From: Alteromonas sp. KC3
Lineage (GTDB): Bacteria; Pseudomonadota; Gammaproteobacteria; Enterobacterales; Alteromonadaceae
Assembly (NCBI RefSeq): GCF_016756315.1
Contig: NZ_AP024235.1
Location: 1,922,001-1,986,000 of the forward strand
DNA: 64,000 nt
Direction of reading: 5' to 3'
Position 1 is the first letter of the stretch. Each line of letters opens with the position of its first letter. The position numbers and the translations under genes were made by a program. Under the pieces are notes generated by a model. That model did no database searches and had not been told where the DNA came from. It saw only the letters and a program-made list of their open reading frames with translations. Positions 16,654 through 24,744 of the stretch are shown here, one piece after another.

Positions 16654-17640
16654 ATGGAATGTAAAGACAAATGGAGAATTTTTTGTATAGCTGGCATATT
16701 TGCTTTGTCTGGAAAACTCGCGCTTGCCAAAGAATGCGAGTCTTTAGGTGAACGCCTTAGTTCTACAAATTTGGAGTTGTTAAGTGTAGTAACTAAAGAC
16801 AGTAAATTATGTGTATTACAGAGTGGCTTCCAATGGACAGAAGGGCCTGTTTGGGTAAACGAGTTAAATGGGCTTTTATTTTCTGATATCCCAGCCAGTA
16901 AAGTATACCACTACAGTGAAAAGTCGGGAGTTACAGAGTTTTTAAGTGACAGTCGCTTTTCTAATGGTCTAATCATGTCTCCAGATAGAAAGTTGTTATT
17001 GCTACAATCTCGAAATCGAACGGTAAGCTTGATGAAAGGAGATGTTGATAAGCCGAACTCTACTTATGAAAATATAATTACTTCTTATGATTCAAAGCGC
17101 TTGAATAGTCCAAACGATGGTGTGTTTAACACAACAGGTGACTTGTTTTTTACTGACCCTCCTTACGGGTTACCCAAAGGTATAGATGATCCAGACAAAG
17201 AGCTACCGTTTCAAGGCGTCTTTTTATTCACTAAAGCGGACCAGCTTTATTTATTAGAAAGTGAACTTAGTTTTCCAAATGGGATAGCTCTAGCGTTAGA
17301 TGAAAGCTATTTAGTGGTAGCGGTGTCTGACGAAAAACATAAAGCATGGTATCGGCTTGAGCTGGGCGACGATAATTCAGTTACGAAGAAAACACTTATA
17401 CATGAGCATAAAGACATAGAGGGTGAAAACTCTAGCGGTCTTCCTGATGGCTTAGCTTTTCACAATAATGGACTGTTGTTCGCGACAGGCCCAGGGGGGC
17501 TTTTTGTTTTCGATAGCAATTTAGTGTTGGTTGGTCGTATTTCTATTCCAAATGTCACGTCAAATGTTGCTTTTGATAGTACTTACAAAACCTTATATAT
17601 CACAGCTAATAACACATTAATGTCTTTAAGTATGATGTAA
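16654..17640 (+). CDS. Secreted SMP-30/gluconolactonase/LRE-like protein
   Basis: A 328-residue six-bladed beta-propeller protein of the SMP-30/gluconolactonase family. Typical stretches are FQWTEGPVWVNELNGLLFSDIP, SNGLIMSPDRKLLL, LNSPNDGVFNTTGDLFFTDPPYG and LPDGLAFHNNGLLFATGPGG, which carry the metal-site Glu, Asn and Asp. ATG 16654 gives a clean signal peptide ending ALA; a GTG at 16645 overlapping the agarase stop (GTGA) would add three residues. It is translationally close-coupled to the GH50 agarase, so it probably acts in the periplasm on a product of agar breakdown, perhaps an aldonolactone. No such step is required in the known anhydrogalactose route, so its role here is open. Confidence 0.8.
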   Translation: MECKDKWRIFCIAGIFALSGKLALAKECESLGERLSSTNLELLSVVTKDSKLCVLQSGFQWTEGPVWVNELNGLLFSDIPASKVYHYSEKSGVTEFLSDSRFSNGLIMSPDRKLLLLQSRNRTVSLMKGDVDKPNSTYENIITSYDSKRLNSPNDGVFNTTGDLFFTDPPYGLPKGIDDPDKELPFQGVFLFTKADQLYLLESELSFPNGIALALDESYLVVAVSDEKHKAWYRLELGDDNSVTKKTLIHEHKDIEGENSSGLPDGLAFHNNGLLFATGPGGLFVFDSNLVLVGRISIPNVTSNVAFDSTYKTLYITANNTLMSLSMM

Positions 17641-17653
17641 TTGTTTATATTTT

Positions 17654-17665
17654 ATTGTTAACAAT
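17654..17665. promoter_or_regulatory. Agar-regulon operator, copy 4 (ATTGTTAACAAT)
   Basis: A perfect 12-bp palindrome 82 bases before the MFS porter start, identical to copy 3. A half-site, ATTAACAATGG, follows at 17721. It would control the porter-kinase-GH117 operon. Confidence 0.65.
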
Positions 17666-17746
17666 TATGGCGTGATGAGTTAAGATATTCGTCATGATTA
17701 GGTTGGTGTTTTAACTAACCATTAACAATGGTAAAGAAGATCAAGA

Positions 17747-19327
17747 ATGAACTCCAGACAAATTATTGCGAATGCAGTTATCGTGGCCCTAGGTGGGTTT
17801 ATATTTGGATTAGATGCAGCACTTATATCGGGTACCGTTAAGTTCATCACAATGGAATTCGGTTTGAGCGATTTAGAAATAGGTGCAGTAGTAAGTGCCC
17901 CTGGTTTTGGAGTGCTCTTCGCACTTCTTGTGACAGGGCAAATTTGCAATGCTTTTGGTAGAAGAACCACTTTACTTATTATCTCTTTCCTTTACTTGTT
18001 TTCTGCAGTTTTTTCTGTAATAGCTTTTTCATTCGAGACATTGGTTGCCGCTAGATTTATCGGCGGATTGGCATTTACCTCGTTGTCAGTGGCGGCTATG
18101 TATATTGGAGAAGTTGCTCCTCCTCAATGGCGGGGAAAGTTAGTGTCTATGATTCAAATTAACATTGTAGTAGGGCTATCTGCAGCGTACTTTGCAAACT
18201 ATGGCATTGTACAATTGAGCAAGTCAGATCTAACTTGGGTTCACGCAATTGCCTTAGACACCGCCACATGGAGATGGATGCTTGCAGTTGAAATCTTGCC
18301 GGCCATCATATGGTTTATATTGCTCTTTAAAATACCGAGAAGCCCAAGATGGTTGGTAATGCAGGGACGTGATGATGAAGCTCTCCTCGTAATGCAATCG
18401 ATGATGCCAATGGAGCTGGCGCGTAAAGAACTAGCCAATGTCAGATTGAATCTGCAAAAAGATGGAGGTGCGTCAGCGAGCGTGAAGGAATCTTTTAAAA
18501 TATTATTTTCTAGTCATGTACGAACAGCTGCATTAGTGGGGGTGACAATAGCAATTGTTCAGCAAATAACAGGTATTAATGCCATTATGTTTTACGCTCC
18601 AACGGTTTTCGAGCAAGTGGGAATAGGCTCTGATGCAGCATTTCTCCAAGCTGCTATTGTTGGAACTATTAGTGTGTTTTTTACTGTACTCGCCATTTTA
18701 CTAATAGATAAGCTAGGTAGGAGACCGCTAATAGTTTGGGGGTTGGCATGGGCAGCAATCAGTTTGTTTGCATGTTACCTAGGGTTCAGTTCGGCAACTT
18801 ATGAAGTAAACGAGCAAGCACTACTGCAATTAAAACGATTTTCCGAGCTGTCTGCACTAACCCAACTTGAAGGCGTTGTTTACCAGTCGGATATTGCTTT
18901 TAAGCATGCGCTTCAAGATACGGTTGGAATTGATGTAGCTAAGCAATTTGAAGGTGAGATCTTACAAGCCAGCACAACAATGAATGGCATGTTGGTGCTA
19001 GTGGGTATTTCTAGTTTTATTGCCGCATTTCATTTTTCTATAGGGCCCGTAATGTGGGTGCTTTTTTCTGAAATATTCCCTACCCGAGTTCGAGGTGTTG
19101 CGATACCTGCCTTCGCTCTTATCGCCAGTATCGTGAGTTATTTGGTCCAGCAGTTCTTTCCTTGGCAGTTATCTAATATGGGAGCAGCAGATATTTTCTT
19201 GTTCTACACAGTATGTGGAGTCGTTGGATTTATTGTGTTGTTTAAATTAATGCCAGAAACCAAAAACAAAAGTATTGAAGAAATTGAAGCTTTTTTCGCT
19301 TCAAAGCAATTGGCGAAAGGGCTGTAA
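17747..19327 (+). CDS. MFS sugar porter (probable neoagarobiose or anhydrogalactose importer)
   Basis: A 526-residue major facilitator of the sugar porter family with about 12 membrane helices. Signatures are GRRTT after helix 2, PRSPRWLVMQGR at the end of the N-half, QQITGINAIMFYAPTVFEQVG in helix 7, DKLGRRP, PTRVRG and the terminal PETKNKSIEEIEAFF. A loop of about 60 residues between two C-half helices (roughly 355-415) makes it longer than the usual 460-480. It heads a tight operon with the KDG kinase (3-base gap) and GH117. Since GH117 has no signal peptide, the porter probably brings neoagarobiose, or a product of it, into the cytoplasm. The substrate is inferred. Confidence 0.88.
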   Translation: MNSRQIIANAVIVALGGFIFGLDAALISGTVKFITMEFGLSDLEIGAVVSAPGFGVLFALLVTGQICNAFGRRTTLLIISFLYLFSAVFSVIAFSFETLVAARFIGGLAFTSLSVAAMYIGEVAPPQWRGKLVSMIQINIVVGLSAAYFANYGIVQLSKSDLTWVHAIALDTATWRWMLAVEILPAIIWFILLFKIPRSPRWLVMQGRDDEALLVMQSMMPMELARKELANVRLNLQKDGGASASVKESFKILFSSHVRTAALVGVTIAIVQQITGINAIMFYAPTVFEQVGIGSDAAFLQAAIVGTISVFFTVLAILLIDKLGRRPLIVWGLAWAAISLFACYLGFSSATYEVNEQALLQLKRFSELSALTQLEGVVYQSDIAFKHALQDTVGIDVAKQFEGEILQASTTMNGMLVLVGISSFIAAFHFSIGPVMWVLFSEIFPTRVRGVAIPAFALIASIVSYLVQQFFPWQLSNMGAADIFLFYTVCGVVGFIVLFKLMPETKNKSIEEIEAFFASKQLAKGL

Positions 19328-19330
19328 GTT

Positions 19331-20302
19331 ATGCCACAAAATAATCATGGAAAATCATTACTTGCTATTGGAGAGTGCATGGTCGAGCTTGCTTCATTTA
19401 ATCACAGTGAAGAGCTATGCCGATTGGGATTTGCGGGGGATACACTCAACGCACTTATCTATGCAAAGCGTTGGGACACTTCTTTGAAATGTGCTTTTTA
19501 TAGTGCAGTAGGAGTGGACAATTTTAGTAGTAAAGTGTTGTCTTTTTTTGAGCAGCACGAGATCGACACAGAGTATGTCGCACGCAGTAGAAATAGAAAT
19601 ATTGGTCTATACAGCATAGTAATCGATAAAGATGGTGAAAGAAGCTTTGATTATTGGCGAGAGCAATCAGCTGCTCGCGTAATGATGTCACTACATCAAG
19701 CTCGCAATACTGTTATTCAAGATGTTGATATGCTGTTTTTCAGCGGTATAGCACTGAGCATTATGTCTGAAGATGACAAACAAAAGCTCATAGAGCTCGT
19801 CTCTGTTTGTAAGTCTAGTGGAGTGAAGATAGCATTTGATCCAAACTATCGACCGTCAATGTGGAGTGGACATAAACATGCAAAGCTTTGGTTTGATAAA
19901 GCATATCAACTTGCTGATATTGCATTACCAGGTCTTGATGACCATAAAGCGGTATATGACCATGAAAATGTCAACGATGTTGTTGATTACCTAAGCTCTC
20001 AAAATTGCAAAGAATTTGTAGTAAAGGCAGGAAAACAAGGAATGTTTGCTTACGTAGACTACGAATGTGTTTACCGGCAAGCATTTAAACCGGTAAAGCA
20101 AACGGATACAACCGCTGCTGGAGATTCTTTTGCTGGTGTTTATCTTGCCTCACGCCTTAAAGGTGAAGATGTATCAACCTCAGTTGCTGCGGCTGATGCT
20201 ATGGCACGGCAAGTTGTCCAGCATCACGGTGCCATTGTACCGCAAGAGAGTACCGAAAAAGCCAAGAACGAAATCAAACAGCAGTGTGGTAAAGGAGAAT
20301 AG
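19331..20302 (+). CDS. kdgK: PfkB-family sugar kinase, probable 2-keto-3-deoxygluconate kinase
   Basis: A 323-residue ribokinase-fold kinase. The N-terminal substrate motif starts [10 protein letters not shown], the hinge region contains [10 protein letters not shown], and the C-terminal anion hole and base are in [11 protein letters not shown] (Asp265). The opening GECMVEL and the GGDTLN-like segment are characteristic of KDG kinases. It would phosphorylate KDG, the end product of the anhydrogalactose branch, to KDPG for cleavage by an Eda-type aldolase not present here. It sits between the MFS porter and GH117 with gaps of 3 and 2 bases. Confidence 0.85.
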   Translation: MPQNNHGKSLLAIGECMVELASFNHSEELCRLGFAGDTLNALIYAKRWDTSLKCAFYSAVGVDNFSSKVLSFFEQHEIDTEYVARSRNRNIGLYSIVIDKDGERSFDYWREQSAARVMMSLHQARNTVIQDVDMLFFSGIALSIMSEDDKQKLIELVSVCKSSGVKIAFDPNYRPSMWSGHKHAKLWFDKAYQLADIALPGLDDHKAVYDHENVNDVVDYLSSQNCKEFVVKAGKQGMFAYVDYECVYRQAFKPVKQTDTTAAGDSFAGVYLASRLKGEDVSTSVAAADAMARQVVQHHGAIVPQESTEKAKNEIKQQCGKGE

Positions 20303-20304
20303 TA

Positions 20305-21381
20305 ATGACTCAGCCAATGAGCTTAGCCACCAAGAGAGCCATCGAAAGGGGATATGATAAAAAAGGTCCCGAATGGATGACAGAATTTGATGTCTACCCG
20401 TTAAAAGGCGATTTTGCATATCAAGAAGGGATAATTCGTAGAGACCCTTCATCTATTGTTAAAGTAGACGGTGTATTTCATTGTTGGTACACCAAAGGTG
20501 AAGGTGAGACTGTGGGTTTTGGGTCTTCAAATCTTGAAGATAAAGTATTTCCTTGGGATCTTACTGAAGTTTGGCATGCGACTTCGGAAGACGGCGAAAC
20601 ATGGAAGGAACAAGGAGTAGCGATATCAAGAGGCGCACCTGGTTGTTATGACGACCGCGCGGTTTTTACTCCAGAGGTTTTTGTTGAGGGGGATAATTAC
20701 TATTTAGTCTATCAAAGCGTAAAAGCACCCTATACAAATAGGCAGTACGAAGAAATCGCCATTGCTCATGCTAAAAGTCCCTTTGGGCCATGGCAGAAGT
20801 CACCTCAGCCTATTGTTTCTCCTGCTAAGGATGGTGAGTGGATAGGGGACGAGGACAACCGATTCCACGTCAAATCTAAGGGAAGCTTTGATAGCCATAA
20901 AGTTCATGACCCATGCCTGCTATCTTTCCAAGGAAAGTATTACCTCTATTACAAAGGAGAGACAATGGGGGAGTCGATGAATATGGGCGGACGAGAAATA
21001 AAACATGGCGTAGCAATTGCCAAATCACCGCTTGGACCGTACACCAAATCTGAATTAAACCCGATTTCAAATAGTGGCCACGAAGTCGTTGTTTGGAATT
21101 ATAACGGTGGCATCGCGACACTACTAACTACCGATGGCCCTGAGAAGAATACGATTCAATTTGCCAATGATGGCCTGAACTTTGAAATAATGGCACATAT
21201 AAAAGGTGCGCCTGAAGCTATCGGGCTTTTTAGAGAGGACATTCAAACCACAGAAGCACCTGGGTTGAGTTGGGGGCTGTGCCATAAGTATGACAAAAGT
21301 TGGAATTGGAACTACATATGTAGATTCGAGGCACGCAAGCAAGTACTTGATGCAGGGACTTTTCAGAACATTGCAAGCTAA
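20305..21381 (+). CDS. GH117 alpha-1,3-(3,6-anhydro)-L-galactosidase (neoagarobiose hydrolase)
   Basis: A 358-residue five-bladed beta-propeller hydrolase of family 117. Expected active-site residues are visible: Asp47 (IIRRDPSS), Asp202 (VHDPCLL) and His259-Glu260 (SGHEVVVW). Their spacing is the same as I recall for the characterised Zobellia enzyme (each shifted by 50). It splits neoagarobiose and longer neoagaro-oligosaccharides from the non-reducing end to 3,6-anhydro-L-galactose and galactose. No signal peptide is present, so it works in the cytoplasm, directly supplying the ALDH-cycloisomerase pathway. It is last in the porter-kinase-GH117 operon. Confidence 0.93.
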   Translation: MTQPMSLATKRAIERGYDKKGPEWMTEFDVYPLKGDFAYQEGIIRRDPSSIVKVDGVFHCWYTKGEGETVGFGSSNLEDKVFPWDLTEVWHATSEDGETWKEQGVAISRGAPGCYDDRAVFTPEVFVEGDNYYLVYQSVKAPYTNRQYEEIAIAHAKSPFGPWQKSPQPIVSPAKDGEWIGDEDNRFHVKSKGSFDSHKVHDPCLLSFQGKYYLYYKGETMGESMNMGGREIKHGVAIAKSPLGPYTKSELNPISNSGHEVVVWNYNGGIATLLTTDGPEKNTIQFANDGLNFEIMAHIKGAPEAIGLFREDIQTTEAPGLSWGLCHKYDKSWNWNYICRFEARKQVLDAGTFQNIAS

Positions 21382-21395
21382 ATTGAACATACATA

Positions 21396-21413
21396 GGGGC
21401 TTTTTGTAGCCCC
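21396..21413. terminator. Hairpin between GH117 and PNPOx genes
   Basis: GGGGCT (21396-21401) pairs with AGCCCC (21408-21413) between two convergent genes. Neither side has a good T-run, so termination is possible but not assured. Confidence 0.4.
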
Positions 21414-21442
21414 ACTTCATTGAGTATAAAGAATGCAGTCAT

Positions 21443-22429
21443 TTACCACACGCCAGTGCTATCAACGGCAGGTGAGCGTGTGATGACCTCGTGTCGGAAA
21501 GGGTAGACCTTATCTATGCTTATTGCGTTTTCAACAGTGATGTGAATAAAGCGTTCAGCGCCGTCAAAGGCAGGCAGCGTGTCCGTTTCCCAAATGACAG
21601 TGGCATTACCTTGTATAAAGTGAAGCGTACCCGTCGTATTTTCAAAAAAGCATAACCCCACACGTCCATCTAGTACAATATTGCCAATGGTGTTGAAAAA
21701 CTTGTTTCCGCTAAAATCAGGTATGAGCAATGAATTAGCCTCAACGTTAATAAAACCTGATTTTCCACCGCGATGAGACACGTCTATACCTTCATTTGAA
21801 TTATGCCCGAGCGTGGCGTGACGCGATGCAATATAAAAGGTTTCAGCCGTTGACACCACCTGTTGCAGATGAGTAGTGAGGCCGTTGTACCGTTGAACAT
21901 TTTTGTGAGTTACTTTCTGCAAAGCGCCTGAGTTACTGACTTTTTGCGTGTCTCTGGTATGAATATACTGTGGGCAGTTACCAAAACTCTGCTCAACAGA
22001 TACATGAATATCACTCCCCTTTAAATGGCTTATTACGCCATTGAGCCTATTACGTCTTCGGGTCGCGAGCTCTAAACCAAGTATGCCTATTTTACTGCCA
22101 GTGTTTACATCAAGACCCAGTAGCGTATCGATTAACGCAAAGGCGCCCTGAGACAAGCCAAGTTGCAAGCGCGTTTCAGAAGGTGAGCGAACGAACCCCT
22201 CATCTCCCCAAACAGGTAACGCTACCGGGTGACCAGATTGGTCGAGTAGTCCTACCATCATTAATGGTCCGGATTCAAAAAATGCTCTGTGCTGGGCTGG
22301 CATAAAGGGGCGAATAAAGCCTTGTGTTCGTTGCGCTATCGTTTTGGAGATCCCTAACGTATCTTGCGCAAACACTTCGCCCTCGTGAAACACGGGTACT
22401 AAACTGTCTGAAGAATGAGGCGTTTTCAT
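21443..22429 (-). CDS. Pyridoxamine 5'-phosphate oxidase-like flavin-binding protein
   Basis: A 328-residue protein of the FMN-binding split-barrel superfamily (large PNPOx-like type, often annotated flavin-nucleotide-binding). It shows two half-barrel segments: MPAQHRAFFESGPLMMVGLLDQSGHPVALPV near residues 42-72 and, about 150 residues later, FINVEANSLLIPDFSGNKFFNTIGNIVLDGRVGLCF. Substrate and physiological role are not known. It is the last gene of a minus-strand set with a GST (3-base gap) and a DUF1348 protein, divergent from a LysR gene, a combination seen in many proteobacteria and suggestive of a redox or detoxification function. Confidence 0.7.
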   Translation of the reverse strand: MKTPHSSDSLVPVFHEGEVFAQDTLGISKTIAQRTQGFIRPFMPAQHRAFFESGPLMMVGLLDQSGHPVALPVWGDEGFVRSPSETRLQLGLSQGAFALIDTLLGLDVNTGSKIGILGLELATRRRNRLNGVISHLKGSDIHVSVEQSFGNCPQYIHTRDTQKVSNSGALQKVTHKNVQRYNGLTTHLQQVVSTAETFYIASRHATLGHNSNEGIDVSHRGGKSGFINVEANSLLIPDFSGNKFFNTIGNIVLDGRVGLCFFENTTGTLHFIQGNATVIWETDTLPAFDGAERFIHITVENAISIDKVYPFRHEVITRSPAVDSTGVW

Positions 22430-22432
22430 AAT

Positions 22433-23083
22433 TTATACTCGAGCTTCTGCAATTTCTGAACTCGGCATAGCAACAAAGCCAGGTAAAGCTTGAATGTTGC
22501 CAATCCACGCATTGATATTGGGGTAGTTAACCAATGAAACACCACCTTCTGGAGCGTGAGCAATATAACTGTACATCGCGATATCTGCTGCAGTTAGTCG
22601 ATTACTTACCAAGTACTTTTCGTTTTGCTCTGCCAAATGACGCTCCATAGTCGTCAACAATGAAGCCGAAGTGGCGAGTACACGTTCAACATCAATAGTT
22701 GCACCAAATACATACTCTAGTCGTGCTGCTGCTGGCCCGCGTGCGAGTTCACCTGCAGAAACTGAAAACCAACGCTGAATGGCTGCGATTTCTTGTGGAG
22801 TTTCTCCTAACCACTTTGAAGGCTCTGAAGTATGTGCGCTTGCTAAGTAACTAAGAATGGCGTTGGAGTCTGATAGCGTAATGCCACCATCTTGAATAAC
22901 AGGGACTTGACCAAATGGGTTCATTGCTAAAAATGCATCACCTTTGTGTTCGCCGCTGGCCATATCGGGCTCTACGGTAGTAAAAGGCACATCGATGAGG
23001 TGCATAAATAAAGACACCTTATGGCAGTGTCCAGATTTGATATTTTGATAAAGGGTGATAGGTGAAACTATATTAGTAGACAT
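22433..23083 (-). CDS. Glutathione S-transferase family protein
   Basis: A 216-residue GST. The N-terminal thioredoxin fold contains SGHCHKVSLFMHLIDVPF, the cis-proline GQVPVIQDG and the glutathione-binding LSDSNAILSYLA. The all-alpha C-terminal domain includes the N-capping-box region YLVSNRLTAADIAMYSYI. It is cytoplasmic and probably conjugates or reduces small electrophiles with glutathione. Gene order with DUF1348 and PNPOx genes under a divergent LysR suggests a stress-response unit; the substrate is unknown. Confidence 0.88.
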   Translation of the reverse strand: MSTNIVSPITLYQNIKSGHCHKVSLFMHLIDVPFTTVEPDMASGEHKGDAFLAMNPFGQVPVIQDGGITLSDSNAILSYLASAHTSEPSKWLGETPQEIAAIQRWFSVSAGELARGPAAARLEYVFGATIDVERVLATSASLLTTMERHLAEQNEKYLVSNRLTAADIAMYSYIAHAPEGGVSLVNYPNINAWIGNIQALPGFVAMPSSEIAEARV

Positions 23084-23104
23084 AAGTTCTTCCTCGTTTA
23101 CGGG

Positions 23105-23566
23105 TTAAAATTCAAGTTCAGTTAAGTTTGGAAAGTCATCTGGGCGCGTAGCACCTTCCCAGGTTAGACGGCGGGAATCGGCTGAAATAGGATGTTCGTT
23201 AATACTTGCAATACGTTTTTCCATAAGGCCTTCGGCGTTAAATTGCCAATTTTCGTTCCCGTAGGCGCGAAACCACTGGTTTGAGTCATTGCGATATTCA
23301 TAAGCAAAGCGCACAGCAATGCGATTTTCTTTGTAAGCCCAAAGCTCTTTTACAAGCTTGTAGTCCAACTCTCGGTTCCATTTGCGGGTGAGAAAACTCA
23401 CAATCTGGGCTCTGCCAGTTATGAATTCAGCTCTATTGCGCCACTCACAGTCAAACGTGTAAGCATTCGCAACAGTGACAGGCTCTTTAGAATTCCATGC
23501 GTTTTCAGCAAGACGTACTTTTTCAGCAGCACTGCCATCAGAGAATGGTGGAAGCGGTGGTCGCAT
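23105..23566 (-). CDS. DUF1348 family protein (NTF2/SnoaL-like fold)
   Basis: A 153-residue protein that matches the DUF1348 pattern: PPLPPFSDGSAAEKVRLAENAWN, TFDCEWRNRAEFITGRAQI, RFAYEYRNDSNQWFRAYGNENW and the C-terminal RRLTWEGATRPDDFP. The fold is a small cone-shaped NTF2-like barrel; no biochemical function is established to my knowledge. It is first in the three-gene operon facing the LysR gene, so it is probably the immediate LysR target. Confidence 0.85.
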   Translation of the reverse strand: MRPPLPPFSDGSAAEKVRLAENAWNSKEPVTVANAYTFDCEWRNRAEFITGRAQIVSFLTRKWNRELDYKLVKELWAYKENRIAVRFAYEYRNDSNQWFRAYGNENWQFNAEGLMEKRIASINEHPISADSRRLTWEGATRPDDFPNLTELEF

Positions 23567-23719
23567 TGTTAACTCCTTATTGGCGTAACGGGTATTGCTA
23601 GGTTCATGTAATAAGAATATTGCTAATTCATTGGAAAATAATTGTGTATTTTTGAAAGTTATTATTTCATTATTTGTAATAGTTGATTTGTGAGTGACGA
23701 AAAGTGACGGGAGAGAACG

Positions 23720-24628
23720 ATGGACAAGCTATTTGCAATGAGAGTGTTTGTTACTGTCGAAGCACACAATAGTTTTGTGTTAGCGGCTGAAGCCCTGACA
23801 ATTTCTGCACCAGCGGCAACTCGAGCTGTGTCTTGGCTTGAACAATCGCTGAATACGAAGCTGTTTCATCGAACGACACGGCGAATTCGTTTAACCGAAG
23901 CGGGAGGGCAGTATCTCACTCACGCAAAGCGGATCCTTGAAGACATCGATCATATAGAAGCACAAGTGGCGGGTATTCAAATAAAACCCAGTGGCGTACT
24001 GAACGTTACTGCGCCTATTTTATTTGGCGAGCGCTATGTAACGCCCATAATTGCCTCGTTTTTACAGGATTTTCCCGATGTGTCGGTTAATGGATTTATG
24101 TATGACAATATCGTGGATTTGATAGAGCATAATATCGATGTGGCCATTCGCATCGGTAAGCCTAAAGATTCGTCATTATATGCAACAACAGTGGGTTTTG
24201 TTGGCCGAGTGACCTGCGCTTCGCCTCACTATTTGCAAGAGAATAGCCCTATAATTACGCCTGAAGATTTGAAACAGCATACTATTGTGTATCCCACCCG
24301 TTTTAATGAGCCCGCCGTGTGGACTTACCACAAGAACGAAAAACCGATAACCGTAAAGCTAAAACCGCGGTATCAGTGTAATCAAAATAGAAGCGCAATT
24401 AACGCGGTTAAGCGCGGATTTGGCGTAACGCGATGCATGTCGTATCAAGTGGCAGAGGAGCTCGCAAGTGGGGAGTTGGTAAAAGTATTGGATACCTTTG
24501 AAGACACGGTATTGCCTATTCAAGCCGTTAGTCTTGAGGGACGTCACAATCAAGAAAAAGTAAAACTTTTTATTACCTATATAAAAAATGCACTGGCAGA
24601 AAACACCTACTTAAACGCAAAAAACTAG
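23720..24628 (+). CDS. LysR-family transcriptional regulator
   Basis: A 302-residue LysR protein with an N-terminal winged helix-turn-helix (residues 1-60: MRVFVTVEAHNSFVLAAEAL, TRAVSWLEQSLNTKLFHRTTR) and a C-terminal effector domain of two alpha/beta lobes. The divergent orientation and 153-base spacing to the DUF1348-GST-PNPOx operon are typical of a LysR regulator with its target. The inducer is unknown. Confidence 0.9.
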   Translation: MDKLFAMRVFVTVEAHNSFVLAAEALTISAPAATRAVSWLEQSLNTKLFHRTTRRIRLTEAGGQYLTHAKRILEDIDHIEAQVAGIQIKPSGVLNVTAPILFGERYVTPIIASFLQDFPDVSVNGFMYDNIVDLIEHNIDVAIRIGKPKDSSLYATTVGFVGRVTCASPHYLQENSPIITPEDLKQHTIVYPTRFNEPAVWTYHKNEKPITVKLKPRYQCNQNRSAINAVKRGFGVTRCMSYQVAEELASGELVKVLDTFEDTVLPIQAVSLEGRHNQEKVKLFITYIKNALAENTYLNAKN

Positions 24629-24644
24629 TTGTGCGACTATTTTA

Positions 24645-24658
24645 TTGATCTCCATCAA
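24645..24658. promoter_or_regulatory. FNR/Anr-type box (TTGATCTCCATCAA)
   Basis: TTGATCTCCATCAA is an exact match to the FNR consensus TTGAT-N4-ATCAA. It lies in the 116-base gap in front of the tRNA hydroxylase gene trhP, with its centre about 93 bases before the ATG. A role in raising trhP expression at low oxygen is inferred. The box is just past the LysR stop, so trhP is its natural target. Confidence 0.7.
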
Positions 24659-24744
24659 GTCCGTCTTATCTAGCGATTGCTGAATGTGCTAGCGCTCAAT
24701 AGAATCCGCCGCTTTTACTTAAAGCGTCTAGTAGCGGTTTACCT

